The notes beneath the pieces are model-generated. The model worked only from the letters and a program-made list of their open reading frames with translations. It searched no databases and was not told the DNA's origin. This document shows, piece by piece, positions 11,634 through 20,017 of a stretch of 64,000 nucleotides of DNA; the stretch's first letter is position 1; every line of letters begins with the position of its first letter. The DNA is taken from NCBI RefSeq assembly GCF_014490485.1, contig NZ_JACTVA010000006.1, positions 1 through 64,000 on the forward strand, in the 5' to 3' direction. Source of the stretch: Teichococcus aerophilus (lineage in GTDB: Bacteria > Pseudomonadota > Alphaproteobacteria > Acetobacterales > Acetobacteraceae). The position numbers were made by a program, and so were the translations under genes.

Positions 11634-11978
11634 TCACGCCCCCGCATCCTCCGGCACCCAGACCGTGCCGTCCTCGTCCACCTCGGCGGGCACGGCTTCC
11701 AGGGTGTCGCCGGCGCAGGGGCCCTGGGTGCAGAAGCCGTCCTCGATGCGGAAGCTGGCGCCGTGCAGGGCGCAGATGATGGCGGTGCCGCGGTGGTTGA
11801 GGAAGCGGTCCGGCATGATGTCCAGCGCCACGCCGATATGCGGGCAGGCGTTCACATAGGCGAAGACCCGCCCGCCCTGCCGCACGGCGAACAGCCCGAC
11901 GAAGCCGGCGGCGGGGGAAAACCCCTTCGCCTGCCCATCCGGGATATCCTCCAGCCGGCAGAGCGGGCGGCGGCTCAA
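11634..11978 (-). CDS. Rieske [2Fe-2S] domain protein
   Basis: A small 114-residue ferredoxin-like protein. The Rieske ligands are visible as CPH, then CALHG sixteen residues later (C-x-H...C-x-x-H). It resembles stand-alone Rieske proteins that serve as electron carriers for oxygenases, but no oxygenase is nearby and the partner is unknown. The start is uncertain. TTG at 11978 overlaps the upstream stop (TTGA) and gives the familiar opening LCRLEDIPDG; a GTG at 12005 has GGAAG five bases before it and would add nine residues. It is the last gene of a three-gene minus-strand run. Confidence 0.8.
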   Translation of the reverse strand: MSRRPLCRLEDIPDGQAKGFSPAAGFVGLFAVRQGGRVFAYVNACPHIGVALDIMPDRFLNHRGTAIICALHGASFRIEDGFCTQGPCAGDTLEAVPAEVDEDGTVWVPEDAGA

Positions 11979-12397
11979 GGCTTGCGCCAGCCGCCCATCT
12001 TGCACAGCAGCTTCCAGTGCTCGGGCGCGATCGGCATGACGGAGAGGCGCGACTGACGGATCAGCCCGATCTCCGCCAGCTCCGGCGTCGCCTTGATGGT
12101 GGCCAGCGTCACCGGCTGCGGCACGGGACTGACGGCGCGCATGTCCACGCACACCCAGCGGCCGCTCTCATCGGTCGGGTCGGGGTAGGCGGCGCGCGCC
12201 ACCTCCACCACGCCGACGATCTCCTTGCCGATATTGGAGTGGTAGAAGAAGGCCAGGTCCCCCACCGCCATGGTGCGGAGGAACTTCGCCGCCTGGGCGT
12301 TGCGCACGCCGGTCCAGGGCTCGACCTTGTTCTCCACCTGTTGTTGCCAGGAGAAGGCGTCGGGCTCGGACTTCACCAGCCAGTGGGAGACGGCCAT
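11975..12397 (-). CDS. EVE domain-containing protein
   Basis: A 140-residue single-domain protein of the EVE/PUA-like fold: it opens HWLVKSEPDAFSW, then WTGVRNAQAAKFLR, GDLAFFYHSN and GVVEVARAAYPDPT, ending near LSVMPI. EVE domains are thought to bind modified nucleobases in DNA or RNA; the substrate here is unknown. It lies seven bases or less from both neighbours on the minus strand (YciI-like upstream, Rieske downstream), so the three are probably co-transcribed. No restriction or defence gene is beside it, which argues for a housekeeping role. Confidence 0.9.
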   Translation of the reverse strand: MAVSHWLVKSEPDAFSWQQQVENKVEPWTGVRNAQAAKFLRTMAVGDLAFFYHSNIGKEIVGVVEVARAAYPDPTDESGRWVCVDMRAVSPVPQPVTLATIKATPELAEIGLIRQSRLSVMPIAPEHWKLLCKMGGWRKP

Positions 12398-12403
12398 GGA
12401 GGT

Positions 12404-12697
12404 TCAGCCGACCCGCGCGCCGTCCTTGAACACCATGCGGAAGGGCTTGATGGTGACGCTGGCGAACAGCCCGGCCTTGGCATAGGGGTCGGCGGCGGCG
12501 AAGGCGGCGGCGGCGGCCTCGTCCGCGGCCTCGATCAGCAGTTGGCTGCCGCAGGGCTTGCCGTCGGCATCCAGCAGCGGGCCACCGATGATGATCGCCT
12601 CGACCTGGCTGTCCAGGTACTCGATATGGCTGGGCCGGGTGGCCAGGCGCAGTTCCAGGGCGTTGGGCTTGTCGAGCGAGGTGACGGAGAAGATCAT
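12404..12697 (-). CDS. YciI family protein
   Basis: A 97-residue protein of the ferredoxin-like dimeric alpha-beta YciI family: RPSHIEYLDS, then IIIGGPLLDADGKPCGS and DPYAKAGLF, which hold the family's conserved His, GGP and DPY positions. The biochemical function of most YciI proteins is unknown. It heads the minus-strand trio ending in the Rieske protein and is divergent from ccmC. The 141 bases between them must hold both promoters; I did not see a convincing consensus box. Confidence 0.85.
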   Translation of the reverse strand: MIFSVTSLDKPNALELRLATRPSHIEYLDSQVEAIIIGGPLLDADGKPCGSQLLIEAADEAAAAAFAAADPYAKAGLFASVTIKPFRMVFKDGARVG

Positions 12698-12838
12698 GGG
12701 GCCGCGTTCCTTCCCTTGTGGGTGGTTCCGACCTACCTCTCATTCGGGCGCCCTTCAATGGTGTGGCGCGCCCGGTGCAACACGGGGTTACGAGGTGGCC
12801 GGTTCCCGCCCCACCCCGAACTGGACTAGTTTCCGCGC

Positions 12839-13690
12839 GTGAGCACGCCCCCAGCCTCCCCCGCCACCCGCCCCGTGGCGCCCCAGACGGTTCCGGCCGC
12901 GAATCGCCCGCCGGAGAATCGTCCCGTGGGGGGGCGCCCTTCCGGGGGCGGCCTGCACCGCTTCGCCAATCCCGGCCGGTTCCTGCGCCTCTCGGCCCGC
13001 GTCTCGCCCTGGCTATGGGCGGCGGCGGCGCTGCTGCTGGCGGTGGGCGTGCCCTGGGCACTGGTGTTCTCCCCACCTGACTGGCAGCAGGGGGAGACGG
13101 TGCGGATCATGTACGTCCATGTGCCGATGGCCTGGCTCTCCATGGCTGGGTACGTGGCGCTGGCCGCCGCTTCCGCCACCGCGCTGATCTGGCGCCACCC
13201 GCTGGCGGACCTTTTCGCGCGGGAGATTTCCCCGGTCGGCGCCGCGGTGACGGCGCTGTGCCTGGCCACCGGCAGCCTGTGGGGGCGGCCGATGTGGGGC
13301 ACCTGGTGGGTGTGGGATGCGCGGCTGACCAGCGTGCTGGTGCTGTTCTTCCTGTGGGTCGGCCACGCCGCCCTGGTGCGCGCCTTCGATGATGAGGAAC
13401 GCGGTGCGCGTGCCGGCGCCATCCTGGCCGTCATCGGCGCCATCAATGTGCCGGTGGTGAAGTTCTCGGTCGATTTCTTCAATACGCTGCATCAGCCGGC
13501 CTCGGTGGCGCGGCTGGGCGGGCCGAGCCTGCATGTGGATATCCTCTACCCGCTGCTGGTCTGCGCGGTGGGATTCAGCCTGCTCTTCGCGGCGCTGGTG
13601 CTGACGCGCACCCGCGCGGCGGTGATGGAGAAGCGCATCCGCCAGCTGCAGCTTGCCCAGGCACGGCGGCAGGACGCGGTGGCGGCATGA
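12839..13690 (+). CDS. ccmC: Heme export/delivery protein CcmC
   Basis: A six-helix inner-membrane protein that loads heme onto CcmE in System I cytochrome c maturation. It carries the tryptophan-rich heme-handling motif WGTWWVWDARLTS and IMYVHVPMAW before it; a histidine in NTLHQPASV follows. It is 283 residues, longer than typical because of a Pro/Arg-rich N-terminal extension of about 45 residues after the GTG start at 12839. A later start is possible, but no better one was seen. It is the first gene of ccmCDEFGHI; ccmA and ccmB are not in the window. Confidence 0.92.
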   Translation: MSTPPASPATRPVAPQTVPAANRPPENRPVGGRPSGGGLHRFANPGRFLRLSARVSPWLWAAAALLLAVGVPWALVFSPPDWQQGETVRIMYVHVPMAWLSMAGYVALAAASATALIWRHPLADLFAREISPVGAAVTALCLATGSLWGRPMWGTWWVWDARLTSVLVLFFLWVGHAALVRAFDDEERGARAGAILAVIGAINVPVVKFSVDFFNTLHQPASVARLGGPSLHVDILYPLLVCAVGFSLLFAALVLTRTRAAVMEKRIRQLQLAQARRQDAVAA

Positions 13691-13893
13691 CCCTGCACTG
13701 GTGGTATGTGACGGCCGCCTGGGGCCTGGCCGGGCTGGGCTTCGGCGCGATGCTGCTGCTGTCCCTGCAGCGTCTTGCAGCGGCCAAACGCCGGCTGGCG
13801 CTGCTGGACCCGCGTGCCGGAGGCCGGGATGCCACGGCCAGGGGGCTCCCCGCAGGGGACGGATTGCCGAGAGCCAAGGAACTGCAAGGATGA
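13687..13893 (+). CDS. ccmD: Heme exporter protein CcmD
   Basis: A small 68-residue protein with one N-terminal membrane helix (WYVTAAWGLAGLGFGAMLLL) followed by a basic region, as in CcmD, which helps release heme-loaded CcmE from CcmC. It starts four bases inside the ccmC stop (ATGA) and its stop overlaps ccmE the same way. Position in the ccm operon is the main support, since the family is poorly conserved in sequence. Confidence 0.85.
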   Translation: MTLHWWYVTAAWGLAGLGFGAMLLLSLQRLAAAKRRLALLDPRAGGRDATARGLPAGDGLPRAKELQG

Positions 13894-14423
13894 GCCTCTC
13901 CCGCAAGAAGCGCCGCATGTGGGCGCTGGCGCTGGGGCTGATCGGCCTCGGCAGTGCCACGGCGCTGGTGATGACAGCGTTCCAGGACAACCTGGTGTTC
14001 TTCCTGGCGCCCAGCGAGATCGCCGCCCAGCACCCGGGGCCGGAGCGCGCCTTCCGCCTGGGCGGGCTGGTCGAGGCCGGCAGCGTGGAGAAGAGCGTCA
14101 ATGCCGATGGCCGCCCGGAAGCCCGCTTCCGCGTGACCGACGGCCCGGCCACGGTGCCGGTGACCTATGTGGGCGTGTTGCCGGACCTGTTCCGCGAGGG
14201 GCAGGGGGTGGTGACGCTCGGCAAGCTGGGTACCGACGGCATGTTCCGCGCCAGCGAGGTGCTGGCCCGGCATGACGAGACCTACATGCCGCCGGAAGTG
14301 GCCGCCGCGCTGAAGCGCACCGGCCATTGGGAGCCGGAGCGCGGCGCGCCGCCGCCGGCGGGCTCCTGGAACACGATGAGCACCGGGGGAAACCCGGCGG
14401 CCAGTACAGGGCAAGGCGGATGA
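13890..14423 (+). CDS. ccmE: Cytochrome c maturation heme chaperone CcmE
   Basis: A 177-residue membrane-anchored periplasmic heme chaperone. The N-terminus is basic (SRKKRRMW), then one membrane helix. The beta-barrel domain includes VYFLAP-like VFFLAPSEI and RLGGLVEAGSV. The heme-attachment histidine is in LARHDETYMPPEV, the HxxxY form of the motif. The C-terminal tail is flexible and low in complexity. It overlaps ccmD and ccmF by four bases each. Confidence 0.93.
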   Translation: MSLSRKKRRMWALALGLIGLGSATALVMTAFQDNLVFFLAPSEIAAQHPGPERAFRLGGLVEAGSVEKSVNADGRPEARFRVTDGPATVPVTYVGVLPDLFREGQGVVTLGKLGTDGMFRASEVLARHDETYMPPEVAAALKRTGHWEPERGAPPPAGSWNTMSTGGNPAASTGQGG

Positions 14424-16390
14424 TCGCGGAACTCGGGCATTTCGCGCTGGCGCTAGCCATGGCGCTGGCGCTGGCGCAATCCGTGTTGCCGCTGTGGGGC
14501 GCCGCGCGCGGTGACGCGCGGCTGATGGCGTCCGGCGCACCGCTGGCGCTCGGCATGCTGCTGGCCTGCCTGGCGGCCTTCGGGGCGCTGCTCTACGTTT
14601 TCGCGGTGAACGACACCTCGGTGGCCGGGGTGGTGCAGAACAGCCATTCGGCCAAGCCGATGCTCTACAAGCTGGCGGGCTCCTGGGGGAACCACGAGGG
14701 CTCGATGGTCCTGTGGGTGCTGATCCTGGCGCTGTGCGGCGGGGCGGTGGCGGCGTTCGGCCGCCGGCTGCCCAGCGCATTGCAGGCGCGGGTGCTGGGC
14801 GTGCTGGGGCTGGTGGCGGTGGGGTTCCTGGCCTTCATCCTGGCCACGTCCAACCCCTTCAACCGCGTCTGGCCGCCGCCGGCCGACGGCAACGGGCTGA
14901 ACCCGGTGTTGCAGGACCCCGGCCTCGCCTTCCATCCTCCGCTGCTCTACCTCGGCTATGTCGGCTTTGCCGTCACCTTCGCCTTCGCCGTGGCGGCGCT
15001 GCTGGAAGGCCGCGTAGATGCCGCCTGGGGCCGCTGGGTGCGCCCGTGGGCGCTGGCGGCCTGGGCCTTCCTGACCCTCGGCATCGCCCTCGGTTCCTGG
15101 TGGGCCTATTACGAGCTGGGCTGGGGTGGCTACTGGTTCTGGGACCCGGTGGAGAACGCGTCTCTGCTCCCCTGGCTGGCTGGCACGGCGCTGCTGCACT
15201 CCGCCATCGTGGTGGAGAAGCGGGAGGCGCTGAAGGTCTGGACGGTGCTGCTGGCGCTGCTGGCTTTTGCTCTTTCTCTGCTCGGCACCTTCCTCGTGCG
15301 CTCGGGCGTGCTGAATTCGGTGCACGCCTTTGCCAATGACCCGGAGCGGGGCGTCTTCATCCTGGTGCTGCTGGCCATCTATATCGGCGGCGCCTTCGCG
15401 CTGTTCGCGTGGCGGGCGCCGTCCATGGCGCCGACCGGCGTGTTCGCCCCGCTCTCCCGTGAGGGCGGGCTGGTGCTGAACAACCTGCTGCTGTGCTCGA
15501 TGGCGGCGGTGGTGCTGACCGGCACGCTGTGGCCGATGTTCGCCGACCTGCTGTTCCAGCAGAAGATCTCCGTCGGCCCGCCCTTCTTCAACACCGCCAT
15601 CCTGCCGCTGGCCGTGCCGCTGGTGCTGGCCATGGCCGCCGGCCCCCTGCTGCCGTGGAAACGCGCGAAGCTGTGGCCGGTGCTGCAGCGGCTGTGGTGG
15701 GCGGCACTGCTCGCCGGTGCCGCGCTGGCGCTGTGCTTCTTCCTGGCCGGGGCGCGTATCGGCCCGGCACTGGGCTTCGGCGCCGCCGCCTGGCTGATCG
15801 CCGGTGCCGCCGCCGATATCATCGACCGGATCGCGCTGTTCCGCCGGCCCTCCGCCGCGCTCTCCCGCGCCCGCGGGTTGCCGCGTGCGGCCTGGGGCGC
15901 GGCCATGGCGCATGCCGGGCTGGGCGTCTCCATCGCCGGCATGGCCGGCATGGGCCTGGCGACCGACAAGCTGGTGGCGTTGGCCCCAGGCGGCTCCACC
16001 ACCCTGGCCGGCTATGAATGGCGGCTGGACCAGGTGGGCGACGTGGTTGGCCCCAACTGGACCGCGCGCCGCGCCACCGTGACGGTGCGGCGCGATGGCG
16101 CCACCGTCACCATCATGCACCCGGAGCGCCGCTTCTTCGCCCTAGCGCGCATGACCACCACCGAGGCCGCCATCCACACCACCTGGCTCTCCGACCTGTA
16201 CCTGGTGCTGGGGGAGGAGGAGGGCGGCCGCGCCGTGCTGCGCATCCACCACAACCCGATGGCGCCCTGGATCTGGCTGGGCGCCGCCTTCATGGCGCTG
16301 GGCGGCGGCATCTCCTTGAGCGACCGGCGCGTGCGGGTTTCCGCCCCCGGCGCCAAGCGGGCCACCGGCGCGGCGGGAGCCCCGGCATGA
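14420..16390 (+). CDS. ccmF: Heme lyase CcmF
   Basis: A 656-residue integral membrane subunit of the cytochrome c heme-ligation complex, which accepts heme from CcmE and attaches it to apocytochrome. The signature tryptophan-rich block GSWWAYYELGWGGYWFWD followed by PVENASLLPWL is present, along with SNPFNR and HPPLLYLGYVG. A periplasmic domain near the end precedes the last helix. The ATG at 14420 follows AAGGCGG and overlaps ccmE; the longer open frame from 14327 lies inside ccmE. Confidence 0.95.
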   Translation: MIAELGHFALALAMALALAQSVLPLWGAARGDARLMASGAPLALGMLLACLAAFGALLYVFAVNDTSVAGVVQNSHSAKPMLYKLAGSWGNHEGSMVLWVLILALCGGAVAAFGRRLPSALQARVLGVLGLVAVGFLAFILATSNPFNRVWPPPADGNGLNPVLQDPGLAFHPPLLYLGYVGFAVTFAFAVAALLEGRVDAAWGRWVRPWALAAWAFLTLGIALGSWWAYYELGWGGYWFWDPVENASLLPWLAGTALLHSAIVVEKREALKVWTVLLALLAFALSLLGTFLVRSGVLNSVHAFANDPERGVFILVLLAIYIGGAFALFAWRAPSMAPTGVFAPLSREGGLVLNNLLLCSMAAVVLTGTLWPMFADLLFQQKISVGPPFFNTAILPLAVPLVLAMAAGPLLPWKRAKLWPVLQRLWWAALLAGAALALCFFLAGARIGPALGFGAAAWLIAGAAADIIDRIALFRRPSAALSRARGLPRAAWGAAMAHAGLGVSIAGMAGMGLATDKLVALAPGGSTTLAGYEWRLDQVGDVVGPNWTARRATVTVRRDGATVTIMHPERRFFALARMTTTEAAIHTTWLSDLYLVLGEEEGGRAVLRIHHNPMAPWIWLGAAFMALGGGISLSDRRVRVSAPGAKRATGAAGAPA

Positions 16391-17013
16391 GCGATATCCC
16401 CGACACCACGCCCAAGGCCGGGACGCCTGAGCCCGGGCCGGCTTCCGCGCCCGGACTTGGCCGCCGCCGTGCGCTGATGCTGGCGCCGCTGGGCCTGGCC
16501 GTGGCGGGTGGCGCCGGCTTCTACGCCATGCTGCGCGGCATGGGCACCGGCACCTACGACCCGCGCGGCGTGCCCTCCGCCCTGGTCGGCCGCGCCGCGC
16601 CGCCCTTCGCGCTGCCGCCGCTGGAAGCCGCCGGCCTGCCCGCCTTCGCCAACACTGACCTGGCGGCCCTGCCCGGCCCGGTGCTGGTGAATTTCTGGGC
16701 CAGCTGGTGCGTGCCCTGCATCATCGAGCACCCCCAACTGATGCAGCTCTCCCGCGAAGGCGTGAAGGTGCTGGGCATCAACTACAAGGACAAGCCGGCC
16801 GACGCCGCCACCTTCCTGACCCGCCATGGTAACCCGTTCGCCCGGCTGGGCCGGGATGAGCCGGGCCGCGTGGCGATCGACTGGGGCGTCTACGGCGTGC
16901 CGGAAACCTACCTGCTGGATCGCGGCGGCATCATCCGCTGGCGCTGGGCCGGGCCGGTGACGCCGGAGGTGCTGGAACAGGACATCCGCCCGCTGCTGAA
17001 GCGCCACGCCTGA
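16387..17013 (+). CDS. ccmG: Thiol:disulfide interchange protein CcmG/DsbE
   Basis: A 208-residue membrane-anchored periplasmic thioredoxin-fold protein that reduces apocytochrome c cysteines before heme attachment. The active site WASWCVPC is followed by VPETYLLDRGG with the cis-proline. A single N-terminal helix (LMLAPLGLAVAGGAGFYAML) anchors it. The first 25 residues are Pro-rich and unremarkable. It overlaps ccmF by four bases and ccmH by one base. Confidence 0.93.
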   Translation: MSDIPDTTPKAGTPEPGPASAPGLGRRRALMLAPLGLAVAGGAGFYAMLRGMGTGTYDPRGVPSALVGRAAPPFALPPLEAAGLPAFANTDLAALPGPVLVNFWASWCVPCIIEHPQLMQLSREGVKVLGINYKDKPADAATFLTRHGNPFARLGRDEPGRVAIDWGVYGVPETYLLDRGGIIRWRWAGPVTPEVLEQDIRPLLKRHA

Positions 17014-17492
17014 TGCGCCGCCTTGCTTTGACGCTGTGCCTGCTGGCAGGCCCCATCCTGGGTGGCGGGGCCCTGGCCGTGGGCCTGCCGTCCGAAATGT
17101 TGCGGGACCCGGTGCAGGAGCAGCGCGCGCGCGACATCGGCCACGAGCTGCGCTGCATGGTCTGCCAGAACCAGTCGATCGAGGAGAGCGAGGCCGACCT
17201 GGCGCGGGACCTGCGCCGCATCGTGCGGGAACGCGTGGCCGCCGGTGAGAGCAACGCCCAGGTCGTCGCTTACGTGCATGACCGCTACGGCGACTTCGTG
17301 CTGCTGCGGCCGCCCTTCACCCTGGCCACGGCCGCGCTGTGGGGGGCGCCCTTCATCGCGCTCGGCGGCGGGCTGGCCGCCATCTTCCTGCTGCTGCGCC
17401 GCCGCCGTGCCCTGCCGGCCGCCGCCCCCGCCCCGCTGACCCCGGCGGAACAGGCGCGCCTCGCCGCGCTGGAGGATGATTCCGCCCGATGA
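17013..17492 (+). CDS. ccmH: Cytochrome c-type biogenesis protein CcmH
   Basis: A 159-residue protein with an N-terminal signal or anchor helix, the conserved thiol motif LRCMVCQNQSI near residue 48, SEADLARDLR and YGDFVLLRPPF, and a C-terminal membrane helix. It holds or reduces apocytochrome c for CcmF. It corresponds to the short CcmH (CycL) form, with the TPR part encoded by the separate downstream gene ccmI. The overlaps with ccmG and ccmI indicate translation as a unit. Confidence 0.92.
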   Translation: MRRLALTLCLLAGPILGGGALAVGLPSEMLRDPVQEQRARDIGHELRCMVCQNQSIEESEADLARDLRRIVRERVAAGESNAQVVAYVHDRYGDFVLLRPPFTLATAALWGAPFIALGGGLAAIFLLLRRRRALPAAAPAPLTPAEQARLAALEDDSAR

Positions 17493-18283
17493 TCTGGCTG
17501 TTGTTCCTGGCGCTGGCGGCGCTGGCCCTGGCGCCGCTCGGGCTGACTCTGCTGCGCCCGCCGCGCGCCAAAGGCCGCCACGATGCCGACCTCGCCCTGT
17601 ACCGCGCCCAGTTGGCGGAGCTGGAGCGTGAGCGCGAGGCCGGCCGGCTGGACGAGCCCGCCTTCGCCGCAGCCCGCACCGAGGTACAGCGCCGCCTGCT
17701 GGCCGCGCCCACCCAGGAAGCCAGCCCGCGCGCCGGGCGGGGTGCGGCGACACTGGCGGCCGGGCTTTTCCTGATCCCGGCCCTCGGCCTCGGCCTTTAT
17801 ATATGGCACGGCGCGCCGGACGTGCCGGCCGCCCCCTATGTGGAGCGCGCCGCCGCCGCCGCGCGGGACGACGCGCTACTGGATCAGCTGCGGGCCCGCC
17901 TGGCCATGACTCCGCCGCAGAGTGAGGGCGCCCGGCAGGGCTGGCTGCTGCTGGGCAATGCCGAGCGCGCCCGTGGCCGGCTGGACGCCGCCGTCGAGGC
18001 GTTCGCCCGCGTCCTGGTCATCCGCCCGGACCCCGGCATCGCCGCCGAGCTGGTGGAACTGCACATCCAGCGCGGCGATACCAACGCCGCTTCCGGCCTT
18101 CTGGTGGAAGCCCTGCGGCAGGCGCCCGCAGACCCGCGCCTGCGCTACCTTTCCGGCCTGCTGGAAGCCCGCGCCGGGCGGCCGCAGAATGCCCGCTCCG
18201 TCTGGCAGGCCCTGCTGGCGGATTCGCCGGCGGATGCACCGTGGCGCGCGCTGCTGGAGCGGGAACTGCAAGGGCTGCCGTGA
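17489..18283 (+). CDS. ccmI: Cytochrome c biogenesis protein CcmI (TPR)
   Basis: A 264-residue apocytochrome chaperone. Two membrane helices enclose a coiled-coil-like loop (ALYRAQLAELEREREAGRLD), the pattern of CcmI. The periplasmic part contains TPR-type helices (GWLLLGNAERARGRLDAAVE; LRYLSGLLEARAGRPQNA). It is the last gene of the ccm operon, and its stop is followed by a degenerate repeat arm. The periplasmic domain is shorter than in many homologues. Confidence 0.88.
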   Translation: MIWLLFLALAALALAPLGLTLLRPPRAKGRHDADLALYRAQLAELEREREAGRLDEPAFAAARTEVQRRLLAAPTQEASPRAGRGAATLAAGLFLIPALGLGLYIWHGAPDVPAAPYVERAAAAARDDALLDQLRARLAMTPPQSEGARQGWLLLGNAERARGRLDAAVEAFARVLVIRPDPGIAAELVELHIQRGDTNAASGLLVEALRQAPADPRLRYLSGLLEARAGRPQNARSVWQALLADSPADAPWRALLERELQGLP

Positions 18284-18300
18284 GCGGGACGGGTGGGGTG

Positions 18301-18727
18301 AAGCCGGGAAGGGACTCCCCCGGACCCCATCCTCTTTTGCGAGTTTTGCCGGGTGGCTGTTGTCAGGTGGGGTTTGGCCTCGGGCCGGGGCGGTGGCTGC
18401 GGGCTTAGCCGGCGAAGCCGGTTTTGGATGTCATAAACCTCATCTCACGGATGCGTCTCGGTCACTCTGGTGCAAGGGCTGATCGACGTTCGGTTCAGTG
18501 TGGAAGGGGAAGGTCAGGGGAAGGAATTCCCCTGAGACCCCATCTTTTTTCTGTCAGTTGGCGTGGGACTCAGCCTCAGGTGCGGCCGTGACAAAGAACA
18601 CGGACCATCCGAACTGAACCAATAGCCTCCGGCGGGTCCGGGCCCCGGAAAAGCTGACGCCGCCACATCCACGCCAGAAAGACTCGCAGAAAAAAGATGG
18701 GGTCCGGGGAATTCCTTCCCCGGCCTG
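18301..18727. repeat. Composite terminator-like repeats, element 6 (stacked arms)
   Basis: Two forward arms in a row, 18301-18352 (degenerate) and 18509-18566 (hairpin TCAGGGGAA/TTCCCCTGA, then CATCTTTTTTCTG), precede an inverted arm at 18671-18727 (CTCGCAGAAAAAAGATGG, then CCGGGGAA/TTCCCCGG). A further inverted, diverged arm lies at 18956-19045. The order is therefore forward, forward, inverted, inverted. There is no gene in 18284-19069. Confidence 0.65.
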
Positions 18728-18977
18728 CCTGTCCAGCCGAATGTCGATCTGTCCTACGGCGTGGCCACTAGTTTGGCACTAGCGCCCCCATGCGGTGACA
18801 TGAGAAAGCTGGCGATACGCGTGGCGGAAGAAGAGCATCGCGACCAAGCGGCGCTTCTAAAGAGTGTCCTGGGTCTCGAAATGAGCCGAAGCCAATAATC
18901 CGACCGCGAACGCCTCGTCCATCAAGCCGCACAGACATTCATAAGTGCCGCCCAAGCCAAACCCCGCACCTCGAAAA

Positions 18978-19045
18978 CTGACGGCGGGGTCCGGGGTGGA
19001 CTTTCCAACCCCGGCGGGGGCCTGGGGGCGGCGCCCCCAGCCTTC
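18978..19045 (-). terminator. Hairpin terminator region after the YggS-like gene
   Basis: Read on the minus strand, this follows the YggS-like gene by about 25 bases. It has a perfect stem CTGGGGGC/GCCCCCAG around GGC at 19022-19040 and a second stem CCGGGGTGGA/TCCAACCCCGG at 18980-19012, with an A-rich plus-strand run just beyond. It also resembles a diverged inverted repeat arm (GGGGTCCGGGG). Confidence 0.5.
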
Positions 19046-19069
19046 AGGCCAGAAACGCCCGCGCCTCCG

Positions 19070-19747
19070 TCACCCGGCCGGATAGGGCCTGTGCCCGAAG
19101 ATCGCGGTGCCGACCCGCACATGGGTGGCGCCCTCGGCGATCGCGGTCTCGAAATCCCCGCTCATGCCCATGGACAGGGTGTCCAGCCCGAGTCGGGCGG
19201 CCATGGCGGCCATGGCGCGGAAGTGGGGGGCGGGGTCGCCCTCGGCCGGTGGGATGCACATCAGGCCTTGCACATCCAGGCCATGGGTCTCGCGGCAGAG
19301 GCCGAGGAAGTCGTCCACCGCGTCGGGGTCGATGCCGGCTTTCTGCGGTTCGCGGCCGATATTCACCTGGATGAGCAGCCGGGGGCGGCGGCCTTCCTTC
19401 TGGCTGGCCTCGGCCAGGGCGGCGGCCAACTTGGGGCGGTCCAGGCTTTCGATGATATCGGCCACCCGCACGGCCTGCCGCGCCTTGTTGGTCTGTAACG
19501 CGCCGATCAGGTGCAGGCGCAGATCGGGGTGGGACGGGCGCAGGAGGGGGAACTTCTCTTCCGCCTCCTGCACCCGGTTTTCACCGAAGACATGGTGACC
19601 GGCGGCCAAGGCTTCGGCGACCGACTCGACCGGATGGGTCTTGGAGACGGCGACGAGGGTGACGCTGGCCGGGTCTCGCCCGGCGACGGCACAGGCGCTG
19701 GCGATCCGGTCCTGGATGCGGCGCAGGGATTCGAGGATGGAGGTCAT
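19070..19747 (-). CDS. YggS/PLPBP family pyridoxal phosphate homeostasis protein
   Basis: A 225-residue TIM-barrel PLP-binding protein. The PLP lysine is in LVAVSKTHPVE, followed by FGENRVQEAEEK, LHLIGALQTNK, VNIGREPQKAG and the C-terminal MGMSGDFETAIAEGATHVRVGTAIFG. The family buffers PLP and affects amino-acid and vitamin B6 balance, without known catalysis. The ATG at 19747 gives the family start (TSILESLRRIQDRI); the open frame extends upstream to 19876 but that part is not conserved in character. It is divergent from the porin gene, 270 bases away. Confidence 0.92.
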   Translation of the reverse strand: MTSILESLRRIQDRIASACAVAGRDPASVTLVAVSKTHPVESVAEALAAGHHVFGENRVQEAEEKFPLLRPSHPDLRLHLIGALQTNKARQAVRVADIIESLDRPKLAAALAEASQKEGRRPRLLIQVNIGREPQKAGIDPDAVDDFLGLCRETHGLDVQGLMCIPPAEGDPAPHFRAMAAMAARLGLDTLSMGMSGDFETAIAEGATHVRVGTAIFGHRPYPAG

Positions 19748-20017
19748 GGCCTGCGGACGGTAGGCGCGGCGCTGCTCCGGCTCAAGCTGGGTGGGTGTGA
19801 CATCGTGGCCAGGGGGGCGCTGTGTCTCTGGCGCCACAGTGTCTCGTTGAAGTCGCGTTAGAGGCTTACGAACCATTGCTCAAAATCTCATCACTGAACC
19901 ATAGTCCGCCCCGGGCCCTGCTCGATGCCTTCGGGTAACGGGATCAAGTCTGCCGAGGGGGGCAGACGGGGCCGCGGGAACAGCCGGTACGCGCCGGCGC
20001 GTGAGGAGGTTATTGGG

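Noticed and set aside
11342-11647. A repetitive protein (KVGAR repeats) on the minus strand through the minisatellite
   Set aside because: The frame is open only because a 15-base unit has no stop; it has no plausible start context and overlaps the end of the Rieske gene region.
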